From: Acanthaster planci
Lineage: Eukaryota > Echinodermata > Asteroidea > Valvatida > Acanthasteridae
Direction: 5' to 3'
Assembly (NCBI RefSeq): GCF_001949145.1
Contig: NW_019091526.1
Span: 381,444 to 441,443, forward strand
Length of the DNA: 60,000 bases
The notes under the pieces were generated by a model. The model was not told the DNA's origin, did not search any database, and was given only the letters and a program-made list of their open reading frames with translations. A program made the translations under genes and the position numbers. Every line of letters starts with the position of its first letter. Position 1 is the stretch's first letter. Positions 1-11,300 of this stretch are shown in pieces.

Positions 1-879
1 GTCAGGAAATTCTGAAGTGTCAATTGATTCTGTGTCCGTGAAAGTTTATTCCAGAGACAGCCAAACTACTGCAAGAGGGGTTATGTTCATCAAATTGTGT
101 GCTGCTCGTAAAACTAAAAAAAGTTCCTGCAATAATCAAATTGATCAACTTGATTGAGACAGGTTAAATGTCTTGAATTCTACATGCGGTGAACAATAAC
201 AGTTGACAATGTATGACATGTTTGGTCTGTGTTTTGGCATTGAAAACTTGAATTTAGCATAATATTGCGATCCTTGATGGAATTGAATTTTGATTCCAAA
301 AAACACTATGGACGAAAGCTCTGACTGAACACTAATCCGAAATCCTGAGCCTTCCAAGATGCATGTACATCATTGAGGATGGAAAACAAATTCCCCAGCT
401 ATTGCATAATTTTCCTTCCAACTCATTCCTTTTGAATCTTTGCAATCATACGTTGCATTCTCCGATGTACATGTACTCCAATTCCATCATTTACACGTCA
501 GATGCAAACTTTCAATTGGAAGGTAACAGCTGGGTAAAACAACTGTTGATGCTCAGGAGTGGTTGCTTCATCAAATTTTTATAATGATCACCGTAAACCT
601 ACATTACCTTGTCTAGTAATTTCTGGGACACCCCACTTTCTTTGTTGACCTCTCTTTTTATTATGTAAAAATTACAAATGCATGATAAATGCATATGTAC
701 ATGTTCATCTACTGTTTACAACAGATATAACAAATCTCACTTCAAAGCCAGGGAAATGAAGACAGATTCAACACTGAAGTTTCATTATGCTGCTTGTGGG
801 TGAAAAACATGGTTATTCATCTAACAAGTATCATCAGCCAGATTTGACTGGGTAATATAATGACTACTAGTATACTCAC
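1..879. other. Non-coding, intron-like stretch
   Basis: No ORF here looks like protein. If the minus-strand leader gene is real, this would be its next intron. The only exon-like signal is a minus-strand acceptor at 68/69 with a good pyrimidine tract. Confidence 0.3.
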
Positions 880-1914
880 TGATCCAGTTTTTGCGGTTCC
901 TCCTGTTTGCCTCCCTTCAACTGTGAAATGGAATGGCCTGGCACCAAGGGATGATGTCGCCTGATGGTAAGAGAAAAATCCATCTTGAATACTATACTAG
1001 TGGTAGTACATGCACAATGTCGGCAGGCAAGAATTCACTCCCACAAAAATATATCAATGTTTGAAGAAAAACCACATCCTTTACTTTGAATTTCAGGGAA
1101 AATTGTTGCAAGAGATAATCAGTGGACTGTGAATACACTGCACAGCACATGTAAATGCACGACATGTGTGTTACAGTACATGTACCGTGTAGCATTGTCT
1201 AGCTCCATATACATGTAACTCCATGTTTGTAAATACATTTTGCATATTCCAAGACATTAGCACTCAATATTATGAAAACCAGGGTTCTTAGATAGTATTT
1301 GAACTTTATGGTGAAGGTCAGGGTACGCAATCATTGGCATTTCTGGATCATTACAACAAATAAGCATGATGATAGAACCCTTTTCAAGATTTGTTAACAA
1401 GATTTTTCAACTGTTGTTATATTAGGTCCAATATGTCTAAATAAGCAACATCTAGAAGTTTCCTCTGGTACAATCTACCGGTAGCAGGCTAGCCTATATG
1501 CCATTCACTATTTCTTAACAGCATTGTTCAAGTCCGGCATTTATAATTAGGCTTCCTTGTTAGAAAACGATACAGTGTAACACCCAGTAAAAAAAGGGTA
1601 TTTATTTCAGTCATGTCAGTTGCCTGCGGACCGTTTGAGAGTTTAAGCTTCAAGGTACAAGCTACCGTCTCCACACATTTAACCTTTGGAAAAAAGTGAA
1701 TTATGCATGTGACTGGGTGTAACGACAGGCCTAACAAAACATGCCTGACCACCATCTGACCATACTGACGTTAGGCCCAATCCAGGCCAGCTCAGGTAGA
1801 TAGAAACTGACTGCATCCATGCCGCTTCAGATACAGAAATTCACTCACCGGTTTTGTTAATCGACCAAGTAAACTCACGCCAGATCGGCAGGGTAACTTC
1901 AAAATCGTGGCCAT
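880..1914 (-). CDS. Possible 5' end of a small mitochondrial-targeted protein gene (two exons)
   Basis: Exon 1 is 1914 down to 1849. It has an ATG in good Kozak context (A at -3, G at +4) and 22 codons reading MATILKLPCRSGVSLLGRL-TKP, which is basic and hydrophobic without acidic residues, like a mitochondrial presequence. It ends at a strong donor (CCG then GTGAGT), phase 0. Exon 2 is 920 down to 880, with acceptor CACAG and donor GTGAGT, and adds LKGGKQEEPQKLD plus two bases of the next codon. The phases agree. I could not find a convincing third exon. An acceptor-like site opens at 68 and runs toward the window edge, but in the required phase it reaches a stop after about 15 codons. I do not recognise the family. 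The gene is either truncated by the window edge or a chance pair of splice-like sites. Confidence 0.4.
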
Positions 1915-2482
1915 TTTCGGATTTTGTATATTTTTTTGTGTAGACCTTCGTTACGTACGTGAAAGATTTAAGAAAAAGCCTACGTTGTACGTGATCTCAA
2001 GCGCAGTCCGATTAGTCTGGTGCACAAACAAGGGCACGGTAGCATTCTTCATTTTACAGTGAAAGCATACAAGGTTTCAGACTCTACACAATTTACGTAA
2101 ACGCGTTACTTAAGACGTCTAGGGGGCGCTATATTTCGTCATTACGTAAACAGCAAGGATAAAGCTCCTCTTGTATGGTCAGCACGGTGTGGAACCACTT
2201 AATTAACTTCTGGAGTACGGATATTAAAGATGTAAAACATGTGGCTACTGAAAAGTGTAAATCTGAAAGCTCCATAGAAGAAACCAACACTGTGAATGTC
2301 TTTGTATTTGTTAGTTTTTCATCTGAGCATGGAAGAACGAAAAAGCCTTGCCGGCGCTGATCAAACTAATACTTGTAGTACCGACGACATAAGGAAGACT
2401 TTAGTGCAAAAGGAGTGCACACGACTCGGAATGGAGAACGCGCACCGTGTTTGTTCACGTTCTGCATGGTTCATTTGGTGTC
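1915..2482. other. Upstream region of the minus-strand leader exon
   Basis: Contains repeated TACGTA/ACGTAA-type motifs and a run reading GGGGGCGCTATATT near 2120. It could hold a promoter for the minus-strand exon at 1914. No clear TATA box or coding exon was seen. The short plus-strand ORFs at 2175 and 2296 do not look like protein. Confidence 0.25.
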
Positions 2483-3446
2483 AGGTCAACTCGCCCCCTG
2501 ACTGACTCGCCCCTTACCGACTCGCCCCTTTCCAACTCGCCCCCTCGTAAACTCGCCTCCTGGCCGACTCGCCCCCTGACCGACTCGCCCCCCTAGGAAC
2601 GTCAAGCAAATATGGCCGGCCCAATGTATTTAAAAAAAACCCAATGGTTCTAACCAACGAGGCGACACGAACGACTCACGGACGGTGATGGATATTTGGA
2701 CATCACCACTAACCACACTGTACTGACCCGATATCCAGTTCTGTTGTTATGTACCCAGTTCAGACAAGCGCTGGCAGAGTTGACCCAACTTGAAATGTTT
2801 AAATTTATTTTCGTAATTTTGGGAGTGATTTAACTCGTGATATTCGTATTTTTATTCCTTTTTTTGGAATTGAATATCTTTGAGAGTGTTTTTAATTTCT
2901 TTACTAGTAACTTCATGTATATTCTTCCGGTAGCTTTTTTAATTAAACGATGTGATGTAGTTGAGAAGACATCATTCCAATCTTGTCAATTTCCTTTTGG
3001 TGTTTCCCTATCTAGTTATACCTGACTAGAATAATTATAACTTACCCCTTTGTCATAAATCATGTCTCCTTAATACTTCCATAGATTTGCGTCGCCGGAC
3101 ATTATGCCTAATATGTACCATTTTTTTTTATCCGAAATAGTCCGCAAAGTTAATTAATATGGTAGAGTGTGGGCAACGGTTGTGGCGCACAAAGTCCCAT
3201 ATTGTTACCTCCAAATTCCACAGAAAGGGAATATCCACCAAGCTTTAAACATTTTAACTATCATAATTCTAAACTTTGAGTGCCCGCTGCAAACCTCAGA
3301 ACCTATTTTTAAGGGCAGCAATCACCGATTCCATCTCTGACTAATTGTGTTTTTTATTAAATGGTGAATGGGCCGGCCATACGTGCTTGGATAACTTAGG
3401 GGGCGAGTCGGTCAGGGGGCGAGTCGGCCAGGGGGCGAGTTGACCT
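2483..3446. mobile_element. Non-autonomous DNA element with inverted ends made of GGCGAGTY repeats
   Basis: The left end starts AGGTCAACTCGCCCCCT and continues as about six diverged copies of a ~17-19 bp unit (ACTCGCCCCCTGACCG-like) to about 2591. The right end (about 3399-3446) is the same unit inverted, closing AGGGGGCGAGTTGACCT. The ~800 bp between them is AT-rich with no convincing ORF. Inverted termini built from short tandem units indicate a non-autonomous, cut-and-paste-type element. The superfamily cannot be told without target-site comparison. Confidence 0.7.
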
Positions 3447-3559
3447 ACAATCGTTCGTTTAGTAGGAGCTCATAACGGAAAAGTCGTGCATTAAGACGCA
3501 CTGTGTTCAAAATCTCAGAAAAGGTCAAGAATGATGCCAGTATCAATTTTGGGCTGGAG

Positions 3560-6500
3560 ACAAATTCTAGCTGGCCATTAATTAGGCCTAATTAACTAAT
3601 TAAGGCCTTACTTAGGGTAAAATTGTAACTTCTGAACCGTAGGTCCTAGAACAATGGGACTAAACTGTCCGACTCTGCTCAATATAAATAACTTTTGTAT
3701 AAAGTCCAAACTTCTCATGCCTAAGGATCAATTAGATAATTAGCTAATTAATGGTAATTAGGACAAAATCATATCTTGTGAATTGTACGTCCTAGAACAA
3801 TGGGACCAAGACTGACGTAGGCTTACCAGTCTTTTCAGATTAAACGATTTTTATGCAGATTCCAAAAAGTCACATCTTGGAATTATTTAGATGATCCGCT
3901 AATTAGCCTTAATTCGATGAGATAGCAACTTCTAAACCGTATATAGTAAGACAGTAGGTTAGAGACCGTCAAGTTTCTTGATAAAATCCACTTTCATTTG
4001 TGATGTAAAGTTCATTGAAGCAAGGATCAATAACATACTCAGATAATTTCCCTGTTATTCCATCTCCCTTTAATTACATGTACATTAACATGCAAGACTC
4101 ACAGAGAGGCGCTTGTATATCAGTGCTGTAGGTAATTCTCAGCCACAAAGTCTCCTTAGTGACAGTGACGTTTTGAGGCAGATTTAGCTTTCTTCACTGT
4201 CCACAGGATCGTCCTTTCGGCAGTCCCCTCGGCACTTACAAAGTGGCAGACAAGATATCATACTACTGTTGCAACTGCGCTGAGGGTAGCTTTTTTCACC
4301 ACACTGACATGCTTTTGTTGTCAAAGTGTAGGGCTTATCCTTCCCGGGGACAAAGGTCTTGCTGGTCCATTGGGGCTACAGCTCGCCATCTTTAACCTGC
4401 CAGCCCCACTCCCCTTTTTCTGGCAGTAGTGGGCTTGACTGATCTGCACTCCCTCATAAATGACCAGCTGAGCAGCTCTTTGGATATGCCGTTTAAGTGC
4501 TCCACGTGATGGAGGCATTGATCTGCAGGTGACTGAACAATGAGTGTATCCAATAGAGCATTATGGACAGAGGCCAGCTCTTGACAGCCGTAAACCTTCA
4601 GGTTAAACTTGACGATAACATCTTCTTGTGTTTTGGTTACCTCTGATGGCGCTGAGCTTAACACCCTGAAAAACTGATTCACACCATCTTCCTGCTTTTC
4701 TGACAAATACTATAGTCCCACTTCACTTTCCCAACACCAAAAAAGCTACTCGTGCAACCACAGCCAGTGAAGGAGTGAAAGAATAGTAATCAACGGCAGC
4801 CTAGTCCAACTTGGTCTCACAGAGATGATTCAAGTTTGCGGTTGAATTTCCGACACCACAAATCAACGTTAGCTTCATTTATTGTTTCATTTAGAGAATG
4901 AATGCCAAAATAATGAAGATGATATCTGTGTCATTTGCCCTGACAGTACGAGTACAGCGTTGAATTGCACATCTAATTCCATCCATGATGTGGACTAACA
5001 TGCGGTAGTCTTCCTCCAGATGGGAGGATGGAAGCATACTGATGATATTGGATAGAACCTCTCTGCCATTTGTGAAGACACAGATGGGGTCAACAATTTT
5101 TGAATACAAGAAAGTATTGACTCATCATGTAATATAGGCAGGCTTTGCATGTTGGACCATTCCTGAGAAAGTCACCAAGTTCCCAAGAGGTGGTCCATAT
5201 CAAGTGACAAAGGCATTACAATTCCTAGGCCTCTGTTCTTCCGGGTGTGCACTTTAAGGGGATGGGTATCTAAATAGTTGTCTCCAACGAAATCGACTTG
5301 AGTAAAAGTGCCAGTCCCCATTACCTTGTTCCACTCCCTGTCGCAAAACTCCCTCACACTTTTGCAGTTTTTGCCCCTGTACTGCATGAGATTCACTGTC
5401 ATGCTCAGATCAGCAACCAACTGTGACTCTGTGGATTTGGCACGAGGGGCTGGAGTTGAGGCAGGGTTTGAGATTACTTTTTGACTGAAGAGGACCCTGC
5501 TGCTGCATCAGTGACGGGAGGTTGAGACATTGTCTTCAGCCGAGGAAGGATGCTCGATATGGGGGCTTGATACATTTTACCGTCATTTGCAAAAGCTGCC
5601 AGCACGTTTTTTGGCTCAATTCTGTAACTCTGACAACCTCATTTCTGCGATACACAACCACCACTTTGATATTCTGTACTAGTTTCTGATCCTCTTTAGG
5701 CGATAAACACCGGGATGATATTGATGATTTTGGAGGCACTGATGGGAAGTAAGAAGACTATCTTGGCTAGCTTGGCTGTTAAGTCAACCTTGCACATCTC
5801 TAGGCGCTCTGATACAAATGTGTAGTAAAGACTTTACCTTCAGCCTCCATTGTCCTAAGCAATCTCGACATTTCATCTTCTCTCCCAATGGGTAGGCCGT
5901 TATTGATGAACCTCAAGTTCTTTGGGACATTGCCGAAGGAGTTAAAAGTGGGCTTCATCATCGCTACAAGCTTCTCAACATCAGCCTTGAAATTTCTCTG
6001 GAATGCATCATAGCCTTCATGGTGTTGATGGTAGCCAGCTGAGGGACAAGTGGTCTTGCTGTATTCGCTTTCATACTCCTGAGTGATCCTGACATTGCCA
6101 TCGTCGTTTTTATTAAGGAGGTCAAGTCCTCCATGTGCAGACTTTACTACAGCTTTGTTCTGATCTAAGGCGATTGACGAATTCCAGCGATTTGACTTTG
6201 TTACCACAAAGTCCCCCCGCAGAAACTCATCAAATACTGATGGCGATGTCTTCTCAAGTCGGAGTAGATCCTGAAGGTGTACAGCTAGCCACCGACCATA
6301 GTTGCACTGGCCAGTGATGAAGATGAATGGCATTAATTCCTGCCACACAGCGAAGTAGGTCAGAAAGTCTTTGGGAACTAATGAGTAGGACGCAAAGTTT
6401 CTCAAAATACAGTACAAAATTCCATTACTGTGTTAAGAATTAGTCTTGCTCTAATTAACATTGATTAATTAATTATGTAATTGATCCTAGGGTCTGAGAG

Positions 6501-6660
6501 GTTTGGACTTTACACCAAAAATTGTGTGTTTTGAGAAAAGTGACAATTTACTCTTGGTCCCATTGTTCTAGGACGTACGGTTCACAAGATACAATTTTGC
6601 CCTAATTAACATTAATTAACTAATTATCTAATTGATCCTTAGGTGCTTGGTGTTTGGTGC
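3560..6660. mobile_element. DNA-transposon-like element with long inverted, internally repeated ends
   Basis: The left end (about 3570-3960) has two good and one partial copy of a ~150 bp unit. The unit is marked by GTCCTAGAACAATGGGAC and by AT-rich strings such as AATTAGATAATTAGCTAATT. The right end (about 6440-6660) carries two copies of the same unit on the opposite strand. Between them lies a decayed minus-strand ORF region. The inverted arrangement brackets the ORFs exactly, which suggests one mobile unit of about 3.1 kb. Exact ends and target-site duplication were not determined. Confidence 0.6.
4183..6417 (-). pseudogene. Decayed transposon-type ORF with CXC-like Cys-rich C-terminus
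   Basis: The longest intact piece is 6417-5800 (205 aa). It reads through ...YGRWLAVHLQDLLRLEKTSP and FLRGDFVVTKS, a pattern I associate with multicopy uncharacterised ORFs in invertebrate genomes that contain an N-Y-x-R-W segment. Further minus-strand pieces follow in other frames (about 5739-5536, 5420-5172, 5109-4891, 4706-4392), so several frameshifts or stops separate them. Near 4320-4183 one frame reads CQCGEKSYPQ...CNSSM...CLPLCKCRGDC. Its spacing resembles a tesmin/TSO1-like CXC domain and it ends at a stop. The region lies wholly inside the inverted repeats of the surrounding element. Function is unknown; a transposon-encoded DNA-binding protein is my inference. Confidence 0.55.
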
Positions 6661-7385
6661 TTACTGTGCGTGTAGTATATTAACCTTTAATTATTCTCTT
6701 TTTGTTCATTCCATTATACATCTTTCGTCACAATTAGCCGATTGGTAATGTAATCCTCTGTCAGCCATCACCATGGGAATTTCCTTTACAGGTTGACTGA
6801 AAGTTAATACATATCTTTAATTTTCCACACAAGTACATGTATAGGCAGTTGCCATATAGCCCTTATTCAATTTTCTATCTCCCAACTGTTCCCATAGCAG
6901 AATACTGAAGAGAGTATCCTGTAAATTTAAGCGGAATCCAACCTGACAACCACAGGTGTCAACAAATTCCCGTAAACTTTCACAAACAAAAACATTGGCC
7001 CAATGTCATGATTTTTTCTTTAAAACCTCTGTTTTCTTTTGCAAAATTAACCAAGCTATATGTGATGCCTACTGGTGCAATAATTTTTGTTTACGAAATC
7101 TACTAAAATCAGACAAATTACGATCATCTCCTGGGGCAAAATTCATGTAAACCGCATTTTTCGTTTTCACGAAGAGATAAAGTCGTCGTCCATAGATAAA
7201 GCGTTAGCAATAAGGGACAAAACTAAGGGTCAAACTCGTTTTGGCGCTTTCACGAAGAGACAAATTTACTTCAGAAATGCATACACTAACCATAAATTTT
7301 GCGCCTGGTACGTGCTATGGCAAACACATATTCTGAGTGTGCCACTTTCACTGCAGGCACGAAAGACAAAAGTCACACGAATTTT
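6661..7385. other. Non-coding stretch with no recognised feature
   Basis: AT-rich. Overlapping short plus-strand ORFs at 6956-7449 do not look like protein. A CACGAAGAGA motif occurs twice (near 7170 and 7250), hinting at an old short repeat. Confidence 0.3.
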
Positions 7386-7429
7386 AGCGTTTTCTCGAAC
7401 AGACAAAAGTGTCTGTTCGAGAAAACGCT
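7386..7429. repeat. Perfect 20-bp hairpin
   Basis: Arm 7386-7405 (AGCGTTTTCTCGAACAGACA) is exactly reverse-complementary to 7410-7429, with a 4-base loop AAAG. Pairing fails immediately outside, at 7385/7430. Confidence 0.9.
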
Positions 7430-7701
7430 TAGCAGTTTACCAATTGTAATTGATATCTATAAATATTATTTTGCAGTTTTGTATCATTTAAGACATTCTC
7501 TTTATTAGAGTAGCATTAGTTAAGTCAAAGGAATGCTTAATACTGGGGAACTAAGCGTTTGAAAAACAGACCAACTTGAAATGCCATTTTCTTGAAACCT
7601 CCTTTACTCCCCGGTGAGAACTTTGGTCTCTTTAATTTTGTCTCCTTAATTGTGAAACAGTGACGATATAAATAAGACTTGAGGCTATGCATGGCGAAAG
7701 T

Positions 7702-7855
7702 ACTGACTATGTGAAGTTTGCGGTGACACCATGTAATCAAATTCTCTCTTTGAGTGTGTGTGGTTCTGAAAAGAACCCCGGTTCTTTTCAGAACCACACA
7801 CACTCAAAGAGAGAATTTGATTACATGGTGTCACCGCAAACTTCACATAGTCAGT
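7702..7855. repeat. Perfect 76-bp-arm palindrome with 2-base loop
   Basis: I compared the arms base by base: 7702-7777 is exactly reverse-complementary to 7780-7855, with only CC (7778-7779) between. The innermost 16 bases of the left arm (GGTTCTGAAAAGAACC) are also nearly self-complementary. Two ORFs on opposite strands here are translations of the same palindrome and are not genes. The palindrome is either a very recent inverted duplication or a fold-back artefact of library construction or assembly. Confidence 0.95.
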
Positions 7856-8137
7856 GACAATATATTGGAAAAAAATATTGATAATACTTTTAATTGTTTG
7901 ATCGGCATTGACATTACTGCAGAAACTCCTGTACATATTTCACTTATAATACATGTACAGGAGACGAAATGCAGAAACTCAAGTACATAGTATTCTTTGC
8001 CACCACATACGTACTAGTCACTCCTCGACGCGACCTGTACTATACTCAGCCAATCACTGAGCTCCTCTTTGCAGCGCTCATTGCTTCAGACCAATCAGTG
8101 CAGGCTGTGTTGACACACCGGATGGCTTTTCACCTAA
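7856..8137. other. Upstream region of the receptor gene
   Basis: No ORF of note. It holds two inverted ATACATGTAC/GTACATATTTCA-like strings near 7930-7960 and several CAATCA/CCAATC boxes (8051, 8090) that could be CCAAT-type promoter elements for the gene starting at 8284. Confidence 0.3.
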
Positions 8138-8144
8138 TATAAAT
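8138..8144 (+). promoter_or_regulatory. Probable TATA box of the receptor gene
   Basis: TATAAAT lies 146 bases upstream of the receptor ATG (8284) and would place transcription start near 8168-8172, in a pyrimidine-rich stretch. CCAATCA-type motifs lie upstream at about 8051 and 8090. Inferred from position and motif only. Confidence 0.5.
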
Positions 8145-8283
8145 TTGTTAGTCTACCTCCGAGTTGGGCGCTTGGGTTGTGCAATGCGACCAATGGGCGT
8201 TACATAGGGCCTATGCTGTTTTCCGATTGCCACTGTTATTAGTACGCCATTGTATTAAAAGAAGAGATTTTCTGGATCTCACC

Positions 8284-8365
8284 ATGTTTCGCATGACAGA
8301 CGTCTGTGTTTGCTCCTTGGTTTTAATCTTATCCCTTGGAGGAGCAGAAATTGCCGCGCAATGGG
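8284..8365 (+). CDS. Receptor exon 1: signal peptide
   Basis: ATG in ACCATG context. It encodes MFRMTDVCVCSLVLILSLGG followed by AEIAAQW, a hydrophobic core with a plausible signal-peptidase site near AEIAA. It ends at G|GTAAG, phase 1. The longer reading that begins upstream at 8164 is not needed, because 8284 has the better Kozak context and gives a clean signal peptide. Confidence 0.75.
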
Positions 8366-11300
8366 GTAAGTTATTTCAAAATAGTGATTTGTCAATTTTC
8401 AGCATCCTAGACTATCAACCCCCCCGAACAAGAAAACGTCAGAGCGGTGGCTCCATGTTTTTGATCTCATGTGTCTTTTTCACCTCTCAGTCAATTTATT
8501 TTGATGATATCAATGTTTTAAGGCCAACTTTCGATGTTTTGTTGGGAATATTATTTTGCCAAATGATTTAAAATAATTTCCAACCAGTAGGTTTTAAGTG
8601 TTCGTTACAATTCAAGTTTTAAACGTACGATAAATTTGAACATAAAAATTGGCAATTAGTACTAACTGACACCTAGACATAAATACTAACACCAATAACG
8701 TACTACAGTGATTCAACCTTCACCTGTACAGCTTAATTTATTTCCTGAGAATTTGTATAGTACTTTACTTGTAGCACAGGCGCATACTCAAGTATGTTTG
8801 CATATAAAACTACGACTCTCTTACTAGGCACCCCAAAACCTGAATTGCGGCCCATAATATGCATAGTACATGTATAATAGTATGTAACCATGGTTGGTAC
8901 ACGAAAACGTCAAATGTATCATTTTTCATATGAACTTTATCTCTTTAGGCATTGGATGGTGTTTGTGTGCAAAACTACACCCGAAGAGCACGAACAGGTG
9001 TTAAAATAACATCAAATGCTTGCATAAAGAATAGAAAATTGCAAAAATACTTGGGAAAGCAATAAAACCCTGTTCGTGTCAACATGCAAATCGGGTCAAA
9101 GCTTAGGCCTACGGTGTAAAACATTATTGTTCAAGAAACGGTATTGTATTTCATTTCACAAAAGTACATTAATACGCGTAACAAACACGTTAGTTTACTG
9201 TTAACTTCGTTTACTGTGGATTAATGTTTCAAAATACAGTACGATACTGCACATTTAACGGTAATATTTTGCGTAATCGTAGAGCCTAAATATAGTCCCT
9301 TTTTGGCGCTTGTCCGTGACCAATTGATAGATTGATAGGAAAAACGACATTGTATTCGTTCCCAACGGTTTTGATCACTTCTCAAAATCATATTGGAGAA
9401 AGGCTTTTGTAAAATACTTGCTAGCACATTAATCTATAGAATCTAAAATACATCAAGACCAGTGTAATTTTGTGTTCTCTTACGCAGATGAAGTTACAAA
9501 ATTATAATCTATGGGAAATCTCTCGGTAAAAGCTAAAATAAAACAGATCAAAATGTCTTGAGCATTTTACAGTTCATATAAAAAAAATAAACTTAAAAGA
9601 AGAATCTGCGTTAATGAAAGATTCTTAAGTATAATCTAATCTCAAGAAGAGCGTCAGGTCAACTCGACTGAATTTGGAATTCGTCACCTGCAGGAACGCA
9701 AATCTTTATAACATTGTGAAATTTCGTTTTCACGTATAATGGAAAATAAACGTGCAAAAACATTGCCAGAAAGGTCGTTCATGAAATTCGTTTCTTACGG
9801 ATCTCTACGTACTTTTTCCAAAATATTACTTGAGAAACACCACGTTAAAATTTCGACGAGTTTTGGGGTCGTTTAAGTTGGGAAAAATTCGTCCAAACCA
9901 TCAAAATAAGTAATTGAGAACGTGAAGGGAATTATCCGAACCATCCCTGAATAACATAGCTCGATGAAAAATGAATAAGACTGTTTTCGATATCAAAGCC
10001 TGGCTGCAAAGCAGTGGGGGGGGGTCCCTGACAGGTTTGCTGTTGGGGCGGGGCAAATCAGCCTTGTGGCATGCTAACTGTGCAGGTATTCTACCGGGAT
10101 ATCTTTTTAAGCTGAAAAAAAGAAAGACTTATTTTAAAAATTCCACTTNCCTGGATTCATGCATCACTTGTCCATAAGACTTCGAGTCACTGCAGCACGA
10201 GACCACGTTAACTATTGGTAAACGCATCTCTGAATCGACTCTTTTTGGTTCATTTTCAAAACCTTTTGGTATTCGTGCTACACGTGTTTTTTCTCCAAAA
10301 AGCTTGTGAAGGCATATTTCGCTTATCAGCTATCCAAAAACTATGTCCATGAAACTTCATATCAAATGACCCCCCCTGGAGAAAAACCTACCGCCTACAG
10401 TTAGTTGTTGAACAAAAATTCTTCAAGCTAATTATAAATCATTCTAAATTTGTCCCGGAAAATGGGGGCGGGGGTTGACGAAAGGAACACTTTCCCATCC
10501 GTAGGAATAATAAAAGCGGGGTAGGGGTGTGTGCTGGCGCCATATGACACTTTGATTATGGGGGCGATGTTCATGATAAAGATGTGCATCTGTAATATGT
10601 ATTGCATTTCTGAAGAATCTTACATCAGAATGGCATATGGTTTTTTGTGGCTTTCCCGTTTTTGAATGATAATTAATACATTTTGCTTTTTGGAAGTCCG
10701 AAAAAATCTTCACAATCCGCCTTATCTTTATCACCACAAAAAAAGGGGAGGAGATTTAACGGCCCGTCTCCTGATCAAAATATGTACATGCGTGCCATAC
10801 ATATATGGACCTCTGCACAAAAGAAGTCCACATAATGTAGGGTTCGATGGCGTTGTGTGGACTCGCACACGTCCACACAATGTTTCCCCCTCTCTTAAAA
10901 ACAGTTTCAGGGGCATTTCGGGGTCAAGGTTATCCGTGGCAAAATGAGGAGGAACAGTCCACGAAATCATCATCAAAAATCCAGCTCGAAGAAGTTTTCC
11001 TAGTGGGAGGAACAACAGCAAACCTTAACCATAGGATAACAAAGGAATATCCAAACTTCTTATGTAGAAATGTGTTTGTGTATATGGGGTTGTGATTCAA
11101 CAGACCACCCCCAACTCAAAAGGCAGAGGGGGTGTGTGGTACCCCTTCCCCCGGGATTTATGCCCATGGGCAATGTCATAAGGCCAACTTTCTCGTTGGC
11201 AACTTTTAGAGTCGTTACAAGAAAATTCCAATGTTTAAACCTTCATTAAATCTGAACATGTTTGAGCCATTAATATTTCTGTATAAAACTCAGAGGAGAA

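Noticed and set aside
7537-7990. ORFs on both strands sharing the same N-terminal peptide
   Set aside because: The identity comes from the perfect palindrome at 7702-7855, not from related genes.
10444-11095. Several overlapping 80-97 aa ORFs on both strands
   Set aside because: They lie in an interspersed repeat with copies at 24.5 and 45.5 kb, and the frames are not conserved between copies.
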